A stretch of 64,000 nt of DNA from Acidobacteriota bacterium. Lineage in GTDB: Bacteria; Acidobacteriota; Terriglobia; Bryobacterales; Bryobacteraceae. Shown here one piece after another: positions 33,667-41,724 of this stretch. Numbering within the stretch: the stretch's first letter is position 1; each line of letters starts with the position of its first letter. Location: positions 1 to 64,000 of the forward strand of contig JANXRE010000122.1 in NCBI GenBank assembly GCA_025353165.1, read 5' to 3'. Made by a program: the position numbers and the translations under genes. Below the pieces are notes generated by a model. The model did not search any database, was not told the origin of the DNA, and was given only the letters and a program-made list of their open reading frames with translations.

Positions 33667-33708
33667 CCTTAACTCCCGGAGTCGGCTTGTGTCAAGGTAC
33701 GGCCGTAC
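33667..33708 (-). promoter_or_regulatory. Candidate promoter and operator of the EPS operon
   Basis: On the minus strand a perfect TTGACA lies at 33695-33690. After 18 bases comes TAAGGT (33671-33666), a weak -10 candidate. Directly upstream and touching the -35 box is a 12-bp palindrome GTACGGCCGTAC (33697-33708), a likely operator. The predicted leader before the antiterminator gene is about 130 bases. The 13 bases ACCTTGACACAAG are repeated at 17255-17267. The rest of the 33527-33796 gap holds no gene. Confidence 0.5.
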
Positions 33709-33796
33709 TGTTTTTTGAATTACGGTCTAATTACGAATCATTTGGCTTACTTATTTTAGCGGTTGAAGGCCGTCGTAAGATGGAAGATCTATCTCC

Positions 33797-34633
33797 ATGA
33801 TCGACCTCCACACGCACACGACAGCCTCGGATGGAACCGTTCCGCCCCCCGACCTGATCCGGGAGGCTCTCGAGTTGCGGCTCGAAGCGCTGGCCATCAC
33901 CGACCACGACAACATGACGGGCTACGACGAAGCCGCTCCCCTGGCCGGGGACCTGGAGCTGATCGCGGGCATCGAGCTCTCCACCAAGTTCGGCGGCAAG
34001 AGTGTCCATCTGCTCGGGTATTTCTTCGCGGGCCCGCCCACGCTCGAGTTTCGCCTGTGGCTGCGGAAACAGCAGGAGAATCGCAAGGACCGCAACCGGC
34101 GGCTGATCGCGCGCCTGAACTCCCTGGGCATCGATGTCACCCTCGCCGAGGTCGAGTCCCGGGGTGGCATTCAGACCGGCCGGCCCCATTTCGCGCGCGT
34201 GCTGGTGGAGAAGGGCTACGTGCAAACATCCCAGCAGGCCTTCGACGATTACCTGGACGAATCGGCCAAGGGATATGTCGATCGCGAGGAAGTGCAACTG
34301 GAGGAAGGCATTGAGCTGATCGCCAACGCCGGCGGGATGCCGGTGATTGCCCATCCGGTGCGAATCAAGCGGGACCCCGGCGAGCTCACGACGGCCATTG
34401 TCCGCATGAAGGAAATGGGACTGCAGGGCATCGAGGTGTACCACAGCGACCATTCCCCGGCCGACGTCGTTCTGTTTCAACGCCTGGCGGCGCGCCTGGA
34501 ACTGCACGTGACCGGCGGGTCGGATTACCACGGCACGGTCAAGGCGCGCGTCAAGCTGGGCACCGGGTACGACGGGAACTTGCACATACCGCGCTCGGTT
34601 CTCGACGAACTCCGCGCGGCAGTGTCCAGGTAG
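33797..34633 (+). CDS. PHP-domain metal-dependent phosphoesterase
   Basis: 278 residues of the PHP family (TrpH/YciV-like, reported as nucleotide or RNA 5'-end phosphatases). Metal-binding motifs are visible in order: DLHTHTTASDGT, ITDHDNMTG, the ELST segment after IAGIE, VIAHPVR near residue 190, and GGSDYHGT near 248. The gene is divergent from the EPS operon and stands alone. Substrate is not determined by sequence. Confidence 0.88.
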   Translation: MIDLHTHTTASDGTVPPPDLIREALELRLEALAITDHDNMTGYDEAAPLAGDLELIAGIELSTKFGGKSVHLLGYFFAGPPTLEFRLWLRKQQENRKDRNRRLIARLNSLGIDVTLAEVESRGGIQTGRPHFARVLVEKGYVQTSQQAFDDYLDESAKGYVDREEVQLEEGIELIANAGGMPVIAHPVRIKRDPGELTTAIVRMKEMGLQGIEVYHSDHSPADVVLFQRLAARLELHVTGGSDYHGTVKARVKLGTGYDGNLHIPRSVLDELRAAVSR

Positions 34634-34644
34634 TCCCGCTCGCG

Positions 34645-34785
34645 CTACTGCGGCTTCGGAAAGGCCAGTGTCGAGGTCGCGAGCAAACCACCCAGTCCCA
34701 TGGTCTCCACCGCCGACGAGGGCACGATCACCATCGCGCCTTTTTCCGTGATGGCCTCGTACAGCATGTTCATGGCGCGAAGCCA
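34645..34785 (-). pseudogene. SPFH/slipin-like C-terminal fragment
   Basis: About 46 codons ending at TAG 34645-34647 read MNMLYEAITEKGAMVIVPS followed by SAVETMGLGGLLA. This resembles the C-terminal end of an SPFH/band-7 protein. Everything N-terminal to it is gone: upstream the sequence passes into a VOC gene in another frame. It is a remnant left by a deletion. Confidence 0.5.
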
Positions 34786-35062
34786 TCCGCACGCCTTCCG
34801 CCTTCAGCTGGCGTTGCAGTTCGCGGACGTCGGTGAAAGCGGCTAATTTTTGGGCGTTACTATCCCAGCCAGGGTTGAAGGTGAGTATGTTCTTGGCGAA
34901 CATTCCGTGAAAGAGGCCGATGACGTGATCGCCGTTCTTCAAGATCACAAAGTTCTTTGAGGAATCCCCAAAAAAGGCCTTGAAACCGAACTTCTCGTAA
35001 AACTTCTTCGAAGCTTCCAGGTTTTTGACAGCCAAGCTGATAGAAAACGCGCCGAGTTCCAT
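34786..35062 (-). pseudogene. Truncated VOC/glyoxalase-family gene
   Basis: It starts well: ATG 35062 with AAGGAG six bases upstream, then MELGAFSISLAVKNLEASKK and FYEKFGFKAFFGDSSKNFVI, a standard VOC first half. Homology stops near codon 92 (LKAEGV), where the C-terminal half with the second metal-binding strand should begin. The frame then runs into noise and the SPFH fragment lies in another frame. Roughly one third of the protein is lost, so it is probably non-functional. Confidence 0.7.
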
Positions 35063-35224
35063 GCCTGGCTCCTTATGGGTTTGAACGCCGCGGTGCCACG
35101 GGAGTCTGTGCAGTCTGCGCGGCAAGCGGAATAGCGCTCGCGCCGATTGCCTGAATCGCGGCGAGTGAATCGAGTGCTCATGGTTGTCCCATATCCTAAT
35201 ATTTCATTTCGGCGATGACGGACT

Positions 35225-35405
35225 CTACTTGCGAGCCAGCTTCTCCTTCGCCATCTTTTGCGCGGTATCCAACGCATCCGCGGCCAGGACCTTCACGTCC
35301 GGCTCCACCCCGGTTCCCTCCCAATTCGTTTTCGAGATGGGGTTGATCGCTCGCGCGAACGGAACGCCGTTTATGACAGTGATAGTCGACACGGTGTCCG
35401 TCCAC
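35225..35405 (-). pseudogene. S41-family peptidase C-terminal fragment
   Basis: The minus strand ending at TAG 35225-35227 encodes ARAINPISKTNWEGTGVEPD and VKVLAADALDTAQKMAKEKL. This is the very end of an S41 (C-terminal-processing/IRBP-like) peptidase. The preceding text is disrupted and there is no catalytic domain. It is a remnant next to the truncated VOC gene. The 35063-35224 gap holds nothing I recognise. Confidence 0.65.
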
Positions 35406-35450
35406 CGGGAGCGCGCCGACGCCAGGCAGGCCGATCATCGCCAGACACAG

Positions 35451-36356
35451 TCACCCCTTCTTCGCCTTCGGATGCGCTTTGTCGTACACAGCCATCAGAT
35501 CGGTAAGCGACACCTGCGTATACTTCTGCGTGGTCGAAAGACTCGCATGCCCGAGCAATTCCTGGATCGCCCGCAGGTCCGCCCCGTCCGCAAGAAGGTG
35601 GGTCGCATAGGCATGACGCAGAGTATGCGGATGCATCGACACGTCGCCGGATAGCAGCGTGGCGTACAGCTTCACGATGCGGCGGGCGCTCCGGTCCGAG
35701 AGCCGGCCGCCTTTGCGGGTCAGGAAAATCGCATTGCCGGCCGGGCAGGCTTGCCGCTGCGCGATGCACCGTTGGAGCGCGTCCGCCGCCTTCGACCCAA
35801 ACGGCACCAGCCGCTCCTTTCGTCCCTTCCCTCGAACCCGCATCCAGCGCTCGCTGAAGTCGATGTCCTGGAGATCGAGTCCCACCAGTTCACTGACCCG
35901 TAGCCCGCACCCGTACAGGACCTCGAATATCGCCCGGTCGCGCTCGGGCCATGCGCCCTCGAATTCGATCTTGTCGATGCCGTCCACCAGGGCGTTCGTT
36001 TCCTCGGGCGTAGGCACCTTGGGAAGCCGCTTCGGCGCTTTTGGCGTCCGCACCATTTTCGCCGTATTGACTTGCAGCACTCCATCGCGCACGAGAAAAC
36101 GAAAGAACGAACGCACCGCGGCCAGCTTCCGCCGGATCGAGATCGCATCCAGTTCGCGGTCATATAAACTGCCGAGCCACTCGCGTAGCGCGAGCACATC
36201 GATTTCCCCCACCGGAGGCGGCTCGGTCTCCGGCGGCGAAAAATACTCGAGAAGCTGTTCGAGATCCGAGCGGTAATTCCGCAGCGTGTGAGGCGAGGCG
36301 TTGCGGCGTCCGAGTTCCGCCAGGTATTGTTCGATCTGTCGGGCGAGTTCAGACAT
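35451..36356 (-). CDS. xerC: Tyrosine recombinase XerC
   Basis: 301 residues from MSELARQIEQYLAELG. An N-terminal SAM-like DNA-binding domain precedes the catalytic domain. The catalytic residues are visible: Arg in GCGLRVSELVGLD, Lys in RGKGRKERLVPFG, His-Arg in HPHTLRHAYATHLL, His in LGHASLSTTQ and Tyr in QKYTQV. It resolves chromosome dimers at dif with XerD. The gene overlaps the trmFO 3' end by 8 bases, a common pairing. Confidence 0.92.
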   Translation of the reverse strand: MSELARQIEQYLAELGRRNASPHTLRNYRSDLEQLLEYFSPPETEPPPVGEIDVLALREWLGSLYDRELDAISIRRKLAAVRSFFRFLVRDGVLQVNTAKMVRTPKAPKRLPKVPTPEETNALVDGIDKIEFEGAWPERDRAIFEVLYGCGLRVSELVGLDLQDIDFSERWMRVRGKGRKERLVPFGSKAADALQRCIAQRQACPAGNAIFLTRKGGRLSDRSARRIVKLYATLLSGDVSMHPHTLRHAYATHLLADGADLRAIQELLGHASLSTTQKYTQVSLTDLMAVYDKAHPKAKKG

Positions 36357-37704
36357 GTACGAGCAGGTACTCGTCCATCGCCGCCATCGCGCGCCGGCAA
36401 ACTTCGGCGTGCCTCGCCTGTTTGTCGCGCCGCAGCCGGTGGCGCGTTTCTTCGTCGAGTTGCTGCAGGAGATCGAACGTGATGTTGGCCGGCTGGTAGT
36501 CGCGAGGGTCGGCCGCCGACACGTAATGGCAGAGCGAGCCGAGCGCGGTCTCGCGAGGCAGCGCTCGTAACGGTTCGCCCCAGGCCACGGCAGCGGCATT
36601 ACGGCCCGCGATCAGTCCCGTGGCAATCGACTCTACATAGCCCTCGACTCCGCAAATCTGGCCCGCGAAGAACAGGGCGGTTCTCTCGCGCAATTGCAGG
36701 TGGGGGGTCAGCAGCGCGGGCGCGTTGATGTACGTATTGCGGTGAATCTGGCCGTACCGCAGGAACTCCGAGTTCTCCAATCCAGGGATCAATCGAAAGA
36801 TGCGCTGCTGCTCCGGGAAGCGCATGTGATTCTGAAAACCGACCAGGTTGTAACTGTCGGCCCGCAGGTTTTCCTGCCGCAGTTGCACGACGGCGTAGGG
36901 ACGGCGGCCCGTCCGCGGATCCGTCAGCCCCATCGGTTTCATCGGACCGAAGCGCAATGTGTCGCGCCCTCGCCGGGCCAGTTCTTCAATCGGCAGGCAA
37001 GCCTCGAAATAGCACGGCTTGTCCTCGGGGATGTGGGCCGGAACGGGCTGCGCCTCCAGGAGAGCGTCCAGAAAGCGCTCGTATTGCTCCTTGTCGAACG
37101 GGCAGTTCAGGTAGTCGTCGCTCGCATCGAGCGATTTGCCGTAGCGCGACGCGCGAAACGCGATCGACGTGTCGACCGTGTGCGCGTCGACAATGGGGCT
37201 GATCGAGTCGTAGAAGTACAAACGATTCGAGCCGGTGAACCGGGCGATGTCGTCGGCGAGCGGCCCGGATGTCAGCGGCCCGCTGGCGACGATCCAGATT
37301 CCTTCCGGCGGAATGCACAGCACCTCCTCGCGCCGGATCTCGATCAGCGGGTCGGATGCGAGGGCCGCCTGGATCGATTCGGCGAACAGTTCCCGGTCCA
37401 CCGTGAGCGCATGCCCGCCGGGAACCCGGGTCTGATCGGCGCACCGCAGCAGCAGGGAATGGAGCCTCCGCAGCTCGCGTTTCAAAAGCCACGGCGCGGT
37501 GTTTTCGCTTTCGCTCTTCAAAGAATTGCTGCACACGAGCTCAGCCAGGCGATCCGTCTGGTGAGCCTCGGTCGCGCGCAACGGCCGCATCTCGTAGAGA
37601 GTCGCCGGAAGCCCCGCGCGCGCCACCTGCCACGCGGCCTCGCATCCGGCAAGGCCCCCGCCGGCAATACGGATCCGGGGTTTCAGTCTTGGCTGCAGCG
37701 TCAT
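36349..37704 (-). CDS. trmFO: Methylenetetrahydrofolate--tRNA-(uracil-5-)-methyltransferase TrmFO
   Basis: 451 residues. Folate- and FAD-dependent enzyme that methylates U54 of tRNA. The N-terminal FAD motif is IAGGGLAGCEAAWQ, followed by LYEMRP, LAELVCSNSLKSES and the GGHALTVDRELFA segment. The C-terminal half has YAVVQLRQEN, VGFQNHMRFPEQ, FFAGQICGVEGYVESIATG. The ATG at 37704 overlaps the upstream secreted-protein stop (ATGA); a longer frame has no family match. Confidence 0.95.
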   Translation of the reverse strand: MTLQPRLKPRIRIAGGGLAGCEAAWQVARAGLPATLYEMRPLRATEAHQTDRLAELVCSNSLKSESENTAPWLLKRELRRLHSLLLRCADQTRVPGGHALTVDRELFAESIQAALASDPLIEIRREEVLCIPPEGIWIVASGPLTSGPLADDIARFTGSNRLYFYDSISPIVDAHTVDTSIAFRASRYGKSLDASDDYLNCPFDKEQYERFLDALLEAQPVPAHIPEDKPCYFEACLPIEELARRGRDTLRFGPMKPMGLTDPRTGRRPYAVVQLRQENLRADSYNLVGFQNHMRFPEQQRIFRLIPGLENSEFLRYGQIHRNTYINAPALLTPHLQLRERTALFFAGQICGVEGYVESIATGLIAGRNAAAVAWGEPLRALPRETALGSLCHYVSAADPRDYQPANITFDLLQQLDEETRHRLRRDKQARHAEVCRRAMAAMDEYLLVHV

Positions 37705-38711
37705 CGCGGGATCGCCTGGCGGCTTACAAACGACAAGGACTTGCCGTCCGCCGACCACGGCGATTCGCCCAGCGTGCCGGGACCGCCCTTCAGCCTGGCA
37801 AGGACGCGCGTCTTCTTGTCCGCGGGCGAAACGATCCGGAGCAGGACCTCCTTGCCCGCCGGGCACCCCACGGTTCCGCGCTCGTAAGATAGAACAGCCA
37901 CCTGGCTTCCGTCCGGAGAGACGCGAGGGAAACAGTTCACGAACTCGTCGAAACTCGGGTAGGATTCGCCGTTACTCGTCTCCGCCGGCGCAATGTCCAC
38001 GGACACAACTCGCCGGTCCGTGGACGCGATCGAGACTGTCTCGCGCGTGATGTAGTTCTGGACCCCGCCGCCGCTCTTTGCGTCCTCGATCAGCGTGACG
38101 TTCGAAAAGACGGCTTTGGCGATGGCGTCCTTGTCGTGCGAGCACACCCCGATGCCGACGTAGAACGGTGCCTTCAACGGGACCCGCATCGATGCGCCGG
38201 CGAACTTCAAATCCTGAGACGGACCGGCCAGCGACATGTAGAACGAATCTCCGCGCTTTTCCAGGCGCGCCGACCGCGGGTGCGCGGCATTGATCCCCAC
38301 CTCGTGCGTCACTGCGCCTGTCTCATCGCGGGCCTGTAGCGACGTCAGGCCGTCGCCGTGTACCGCAACATCGGCATACGCCGAATCCGTCGCCAGACTC
38401 TGGCGCGCCATCAGCACGGCCTTCTTGTGGGCGTTCCCTCCCTCCGCGGAAAACGCAATGTCCGCCGTCAAAGTGAATTCGCCCGAGACTCGCTTCCACA
38501 CGAACTGGAACTCGTCCTTCCCGAACCACATGTTGTCGCCGCTTCCGGCGATCGTGTAGATCTTCGAACCGGCGTCGTACTGCAGCGAGCCCGGGTGCAG
38601 GACGGCTCCGACATCCCCGTGGTCCTCGAAGATTCCCACGGGCGCGACCGTTTGCTGGCCCCACAGAGCCGCTGCCGCGAACCAAGCAACGTGGCGAAGC
38701 ATGTCCTTCAT
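37701..38711 (-). CDS. Secreted protein with laminin-G/DUF1349-like and TolB-like parts
   Basis: 336 residues. A signal peptide (HVAWFAAAALWGQ) is followed by a concanavalin-like sandwich: SGDNMWFGKDEFQFVWKRVS, LTADIAFSAEGG, and FYMSLAGPSQDLKF through VGIGVCSHD (to about residue 205). The remainder has one to two TolB/WD40-like blades (FPRVSPDGSQVAVLSYERG, ESPWSADGKSLSFVSR). It is probably an extracytoplasmic sugar-binding or sensor-like protein; function unknown. Its stop overlaps trmFO. The 188 bases upstream (38712-38899) hold nothing I can assign. Confidence 0.72.
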   Translation of the reverse strand: MKDMLRHVAWFAAAALWGQQTVAPVGIFEDHGDVGAVLHPGSLQYDAGSKIYTIAGSGDNMWFGKDEFQFVWKRVSGEFTLTADIAFSAEGGNAHKKAVLMARQSLATDSAYADVAVHGDGLTSLQARDETGAVTHEVGINAAHPRSARLEKRGDSFYMSLAGPSQDLKFAGASMRVPLKAPFYVGIGVCSHDKDAIAKAVFSNVTLIEDAKSGGGVQNYITRETVSIASTDRRVVSVDIAPAETSNGESYPSFDEFVNCFPRVSPDGSQVAVLSYERGTVGCPAGKEVLLRIVSPADKKTRVLARLKGGPGTLGESPWSADGKSLSFVSRQAIPR

Positions 38712-38899
38712 GGTATGCGCTCAGCAGGATGCCCGGGGGGACTGTACCATAACTCCATCGGCGAAAACGGGGGCGGCAGCCCGCAGTCGGTGCGTTTGTC
38801 TGGCACGCTGGTTTTCATTTGATCCGGTAGCAGTTGTGAACAGCTACAAGGAATTGCTGGGAGATGGGCCGGAGATCCGGCATGTCGGGAAACCGTACA

Positions 38900-39577
38900 T
38901 TAAGCCTGAATTGAACGGCCGAGTCCTGACAACGCCGAATTCACGGCGCCCCACACGTCCTCGGCAATCAACTCCGGCGTGCGGTCCCCGTCGATCAAAC
39001 GGAATCGCCTCGGCTCTTCCGATGCGATCTGCATGTACCCTTCGCGAACCCTGCGGAAAAAAGCCAGCTCTTCCTGCTCCAGCCGTATCTCGATGTCCTG
39101 CTTTTCGGTCGCCCGGGCGCGAGCCCGCGCCAGCCCCACCGCCGGATCGATATCGATGCAGATCGTCAGGTTCGGCACCAACCCGCGACAGGCGATACGA
39201 TCGACGTCCAGCACCGGGTCGGCCCCCAGACCGCGCCCGTATCCCTGATAAGCCATCGTCGAATCCGTCCAGCGGTCCGACAAGACAACCTTCCCTTCGC
39301 CCAGCGCGGGCAGGATCCACTGGTCCACATTCTGCGCTCGCGCGGCGAACATCAGCAGGAGCTCCGCGGTCGGAGCCAGTTCCGTATTGTCCTCGTGCAG
39401 GAGGATGCGCCGGATCTGCCGGCCGATCGGTGTCCCACCGGGCTCGACGCTCTCGAACACGTCATAACCCGCGCTCCGCAGCCGTTCGGCGAGCAGGCGC
39501 ATCTGCGTGGATTTCCCGCTGCCGTCCAGACCCTCGAAGGTGATGAACACGCCCCGCCGGCCGCTAGTCGTAGACAT
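38900..39577 (-). CDS. tmk: Thymidylate kinase
   Basis: 225 residues; phosphorylates dTMP to dTDP. It shows the P-loop FEGLDGSGKSTQMRLLAERL, the DR[YWH] motif in LSDRWTDSTMAYQGYGRGL, FESVEPGGTPIG and the RFRLIDGDRTPELI C-terminal region. The start at 39577 overlaps the uracil-DNA glycosylase end by 14 bases. It closes the gmk-rpoZ-coaBC operon, giving a nucleotide-metabolism cluster. Confidence 0.95.
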   Translation of the reverse strand: MSTTSGRRGVFITFEGLDGSGKSTQMRLLAERLRSAGYDVFESVEPGGTPIGRQIRRILLHEDNTELAPTAELLLMFAARAQNVDQWILPALGEGKVVLSDRWTDSTMAYQGYGRGLGADPVLDVDRIACRGLVPNLTICIDIDPAVGLARARARATEKQDIEIRLEQEELAFFRRVREGYMQIASEEPRRFRLIDGDRTPELIAEDVWGAVNSALSGLGRSIQA

Positions 39578-40274
39578 AGTGCAGGACTTTCCGCAGGTCG
39601 TCCCAAGCTTCTTTCTTGGCGTTCTGGTTGTACGGCCGCAGCAGATACGACGGGTGATAGGTCACCATCACCGGGATGTCGCGCCACTTGTGCCAGTTCC
39701 CGCGCAGCTTCGTGACGCCCTCCTTTACGCCGAGCAGCGCCTTGGCCGCGGTGCCCCCCAGCGCGCAAATCGCTTTCGGCCGAATCGTCAACAACTGCCG
39801 GGACAGGAACTGCCCGCAGATTTCCATCTCGTCCTGCTCCGGCGTGCGATTCTCCGGCGGCCGGCATTTCACCACGTTGCAGATGTAGACCTGGTCGCGC
39901 TTCAGCGGGATGCCTTCGCGGCTGGACGTGCCTTCGATCATCTGCGTGAGCAATTGCCCCGCGCGTCCGACGAACGGCAGCCCCTGCGCGTCTTCGTCCG
40001 CGCCTGGGCCTTCGCCGACGAACACCAGCAGAGACTGTTCGTTCCCCGATCCGAAGACGATCTTGTTGCGACCCTCGTGCAGGCGGCACCGCCGGCAATC
40101 CCCGATGTCTTCAATAATTTTAAGCAGGGTGTCGCTTTCCGAGCCACGCGTTTCGACTTCGCTCGTTTCGACGCCGCGACCGTCAGGAAGCGGAGGCGCA
40201 ACTCGCCGGTACAACGTCTTCACGCCCAGATCGCGGTAGAACTCCAGATACTGTCTGAGTTGCTCGCCGTTCAT
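39564..40274 (-). CDS. Family-4 uracil-DNA glycosylase with in-frame repeat insertion
   Basis: 236 residues; iron-sulfur uracil-DNA glycosylase. Cluster cysteines are in DCRRCRLHEGR and in KCRPPENRTPEQDEMEIC (C-x2-C ... C-x16-C). The active site is GEGPGADEDAQGLPFVGRAGQLL and the late motif is VTYHPSYLLR. Residues about 27-45 (PPLPDGRGVETSEVETRGSE) are a repeat-derived insert between LYRR and the normal LLKIIEDIGDC segment; see 40139-40196. The start at 40274 overlaps the coaBC stop (ATGA). Confidence 0.92.
   Translation of the reverse strand: MNGEQLRQYLEFYRDLGVKTLYRRVAPPLPDGRGVETSEVETRGSESDTLLKIIEDIGDCRRCRLHEGRNKIVFGSGNEQSLLVFVGEGPGADEDAQGLPFVGRAGQLLTQMIEGTSSREGIPLKRDQVYICNVVKCRPPENRTPEQDEMEICGQFLSRQLLTIRPKAICALGGTAAKALLGVKEGVTKLRGNWHKWRDIPVMVTYHPSYLLRPYNQNAKKEAWDDLRKVLHYVYD
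40139..40196. repeat. Short dispersed repeat inserted in the UDG gene
   Basis: This stretch within the uracil-DNA glycosylase gene has two TTTCGAC repeats (from 40151 and 40166) and, on the minus strand, the GCGTGGCTCGGAA text shared with the repeats at 13192-13256 and 45498-45562. Read in frame it encodes LPDGRGVETSEVETRGSES. Homologous glycosylases lack this segment in my memory, so it looks like a tolerated in-frame insertion. Confidence 0.6.
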
Positions 40275-41485
40275 CGCGTCGCGTGCAGCGCCAACCGCAA
40301 CTTGCCAATCGCGTCGAAGATCCTGGCCGCTACCGCGCGCTTCGGAGCCCGCTCGAGCGGAATCGTTTCGCCGTTTCGCAGCACCAGCGTCACTTCGTTC
40401 AAGTCGGACTCGAAGCCGATCGATTGATCCGTCACCAGGTTCGCCACCACCATGTCGCAATTCTTCGTCTCGCACTTGCGGCGCGCTTCGGCGGTCAGAT
40501 TCTGCGTCTCCGCCGCGAAGCCGATCAGCAGGCGGTCGCCTTTGTTCCGCCCCACTTCGGCGAGAATGTCCGGAGTCGGCTCGAGTTCGACGCTCAGAAG
40601 CGCCGGGGTCTTCTTGACCTTCTGCCGGGGCGCGTTCGGCCGGTAATAATCGGCGACGGCAGCGGATTTTACGATGATCGTCGCCGGTTCCAGATGGTCC
40701 ATCACCGCCTGCCGCATTTCAACCGCGGTGTGCACGCGGATCAGTTCGGCCCCGAACGGAGCCGGCAAGTGAACCGGCCCGGATATGAGGATGACGCGCG
40801 CGCCGCGCGAAACGGCTTCTTCCGCGAGCGCATACCCCATCTTGCCGCTCGACCGGTTCGAGATATACCGCACCGGATCCAGCGGTTCCTGCGTCGGCCC
40901 CGCCGTAATCAATAGAGTCTCGCCTTCCAGATCGTGACGGTTGGCGGCCACCGACGCGACCACCTCCGCAATCAACTCCGGTTCCGGCAACCGCCCCGGT
41001 CCCGTAGTCCCGCACGCGAGCAATCCCTCCGCAGGCTCGATAATCCGATGCCCGCGCTCGCGCAACGTGCGGATGTTCTCCTGGGTCGCCGGATGATTCC
41101 ACATACTCGTGTTCATGGCCGGAGCGAGAACCACTTGGCCCGTGAACGCGAGATACATCGTGGTGAGAAAATCGTCCGCCAGCCCATACGCGAATTTCGC
41201 CAACACGTCCGCGCTGGCCGGCGCTACCACCAGGACTTCGTTCTCCTGCGCCACGCGGATGTGCTCCACCGAACTAGCGAGCACGTCCTCCCCAGTGGAA
41301 CCCTCAAACAGGCTGGTGATCACCTTCTTGCCGGTCAGCGCGGCGAAAGTGAGTGGACGGACAAACTGCTGGGCGCCGGCGGTCATGACCGTCTGCACGG
41401 AGAAACCGCGCTCCATGAGCGCGCGCGCCAGTTCCGCGGCCTTGTACGCGGCGATTCCGCCGGTTACGCCGAGAACAACGTTCAT
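40271..41485 (-). CDS. coaBC: Phosphopantothenoylcysteine decarboxylase / phosphopantothenate-cysteine ligase
   Basis: 404 residues; two consecutive steps of coenzyme A synthesis. The CoaC flavoprotein half has GVTGGIAAYKAAEL, the catalytic histidine region VEHIRVAQ, PAMNTSMWNHPATQENI and GLLACGTTGPGRLPE. The CoaB half has LITAGPTQEPLDPVRYISNRSSGKMGYALAEEA and the KIKK-like RQKVKKTPALLSVEL. Its stop overlaps the glycosylase start and its start overlaps rpoZ. Confidence 0.95.
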   Translation of the reverse strand: MNVVLGVTGGIAAYKAAELARALMERGFSVQTVMTAGAQQFVRPLTFAALTGKKVITSLFEGSTGEDVLASSVEHIRVAQENEVLVVAPASADVLAKFAYGLADDFLTTMYLAFTGQVVLAPAMNTSMWNHPATQENIRTLRERGHRIIEPAEGLLACGTTGPGRLPEPELIAEVVASVAANRHDLEGETLLITAGPTQEPLDPVRYISNRSSGKMGYALAEEAVSRGARVILISGPVHLPAPFGAELIRVHTAVEMRQAVMDHLEPATIIVKSAAVADYYRPNAPRQKVKKTPALLSVELEPTPDILAEVGRNKGDRLLIGFAAETQNLTAEARRKCETKNCDMVVANLVTDQSIGFESDLNEVTLVLRNGETIPLERAPKRAVAARIFDAIGKLRLALHATR

Positions 41486-41724
41486 GACTCGGTTTCGATG
41501 GCCTCTTCCGGATCGCCGTCGCGATTCGGGTCTTCGTAATTGACCAGGCCGCGCCGGACTTCTTCCATCGCCGTTACGGTTGGCTTTTTCGAGGTGGTGG
41601 GCAGGAACGGCCGCGAGCCGTTCTGCAATTGGCGCGCCCGCTTGGCGGCAACGAGAATGAACCGGTACGTGCTCGATTCCGGATCGTCCGGAATGGCGAA
41701 CATTGCGTTTCTTCTTTCGGTCAC
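41482..41724 (-). CDS. rpoZ: RNA polymerase omega subunit
   Basis: 80 residues. The core YRFILVAAKRARQLQNGSRP and the following VTAMEEVRRGLVNYE are typical of bacterial omega, which stabilises beta-prime in RNA polymerase. The position between gmk and coaBC is the classical one. The start may be GTG 41724, which overlaps the gmk stop, or ATG 41703 with an AGAAG sequence upstream; the latter gives 73 residues. Confidence 0.9.
   Translation of the reverse strand: MTERRNAMFAIPDDPESSTYRFILVAAKRARQLQNGSRPFLPTTSKKPTVTAMEEVRRGLVNYEDPNRDGDPEEAIETES

Noticed and set aside
33661-33670. GGTGGTAG on the minus strand, similar to the E. coli ops element GGCGGTAG that recruits RfaH
   Set aside because: It overlaps the best -10 candidate and so would not be transcribed; the similarity is short.
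33731-35125. A 464-codon minus-strand frame opposite the PHP gene
   Set aside because: Only its first ~92 VOC codons show homology; the rest is an antisense shadow of the PHP gene.
38820-38940. Plus-strand peptide text between the secreted-protein and tmk genes (PVAVVNSYKELLGDGPEIRH)
   Set aside because: Open but short, overlaps the tmk 3' end and matches nothing I know.
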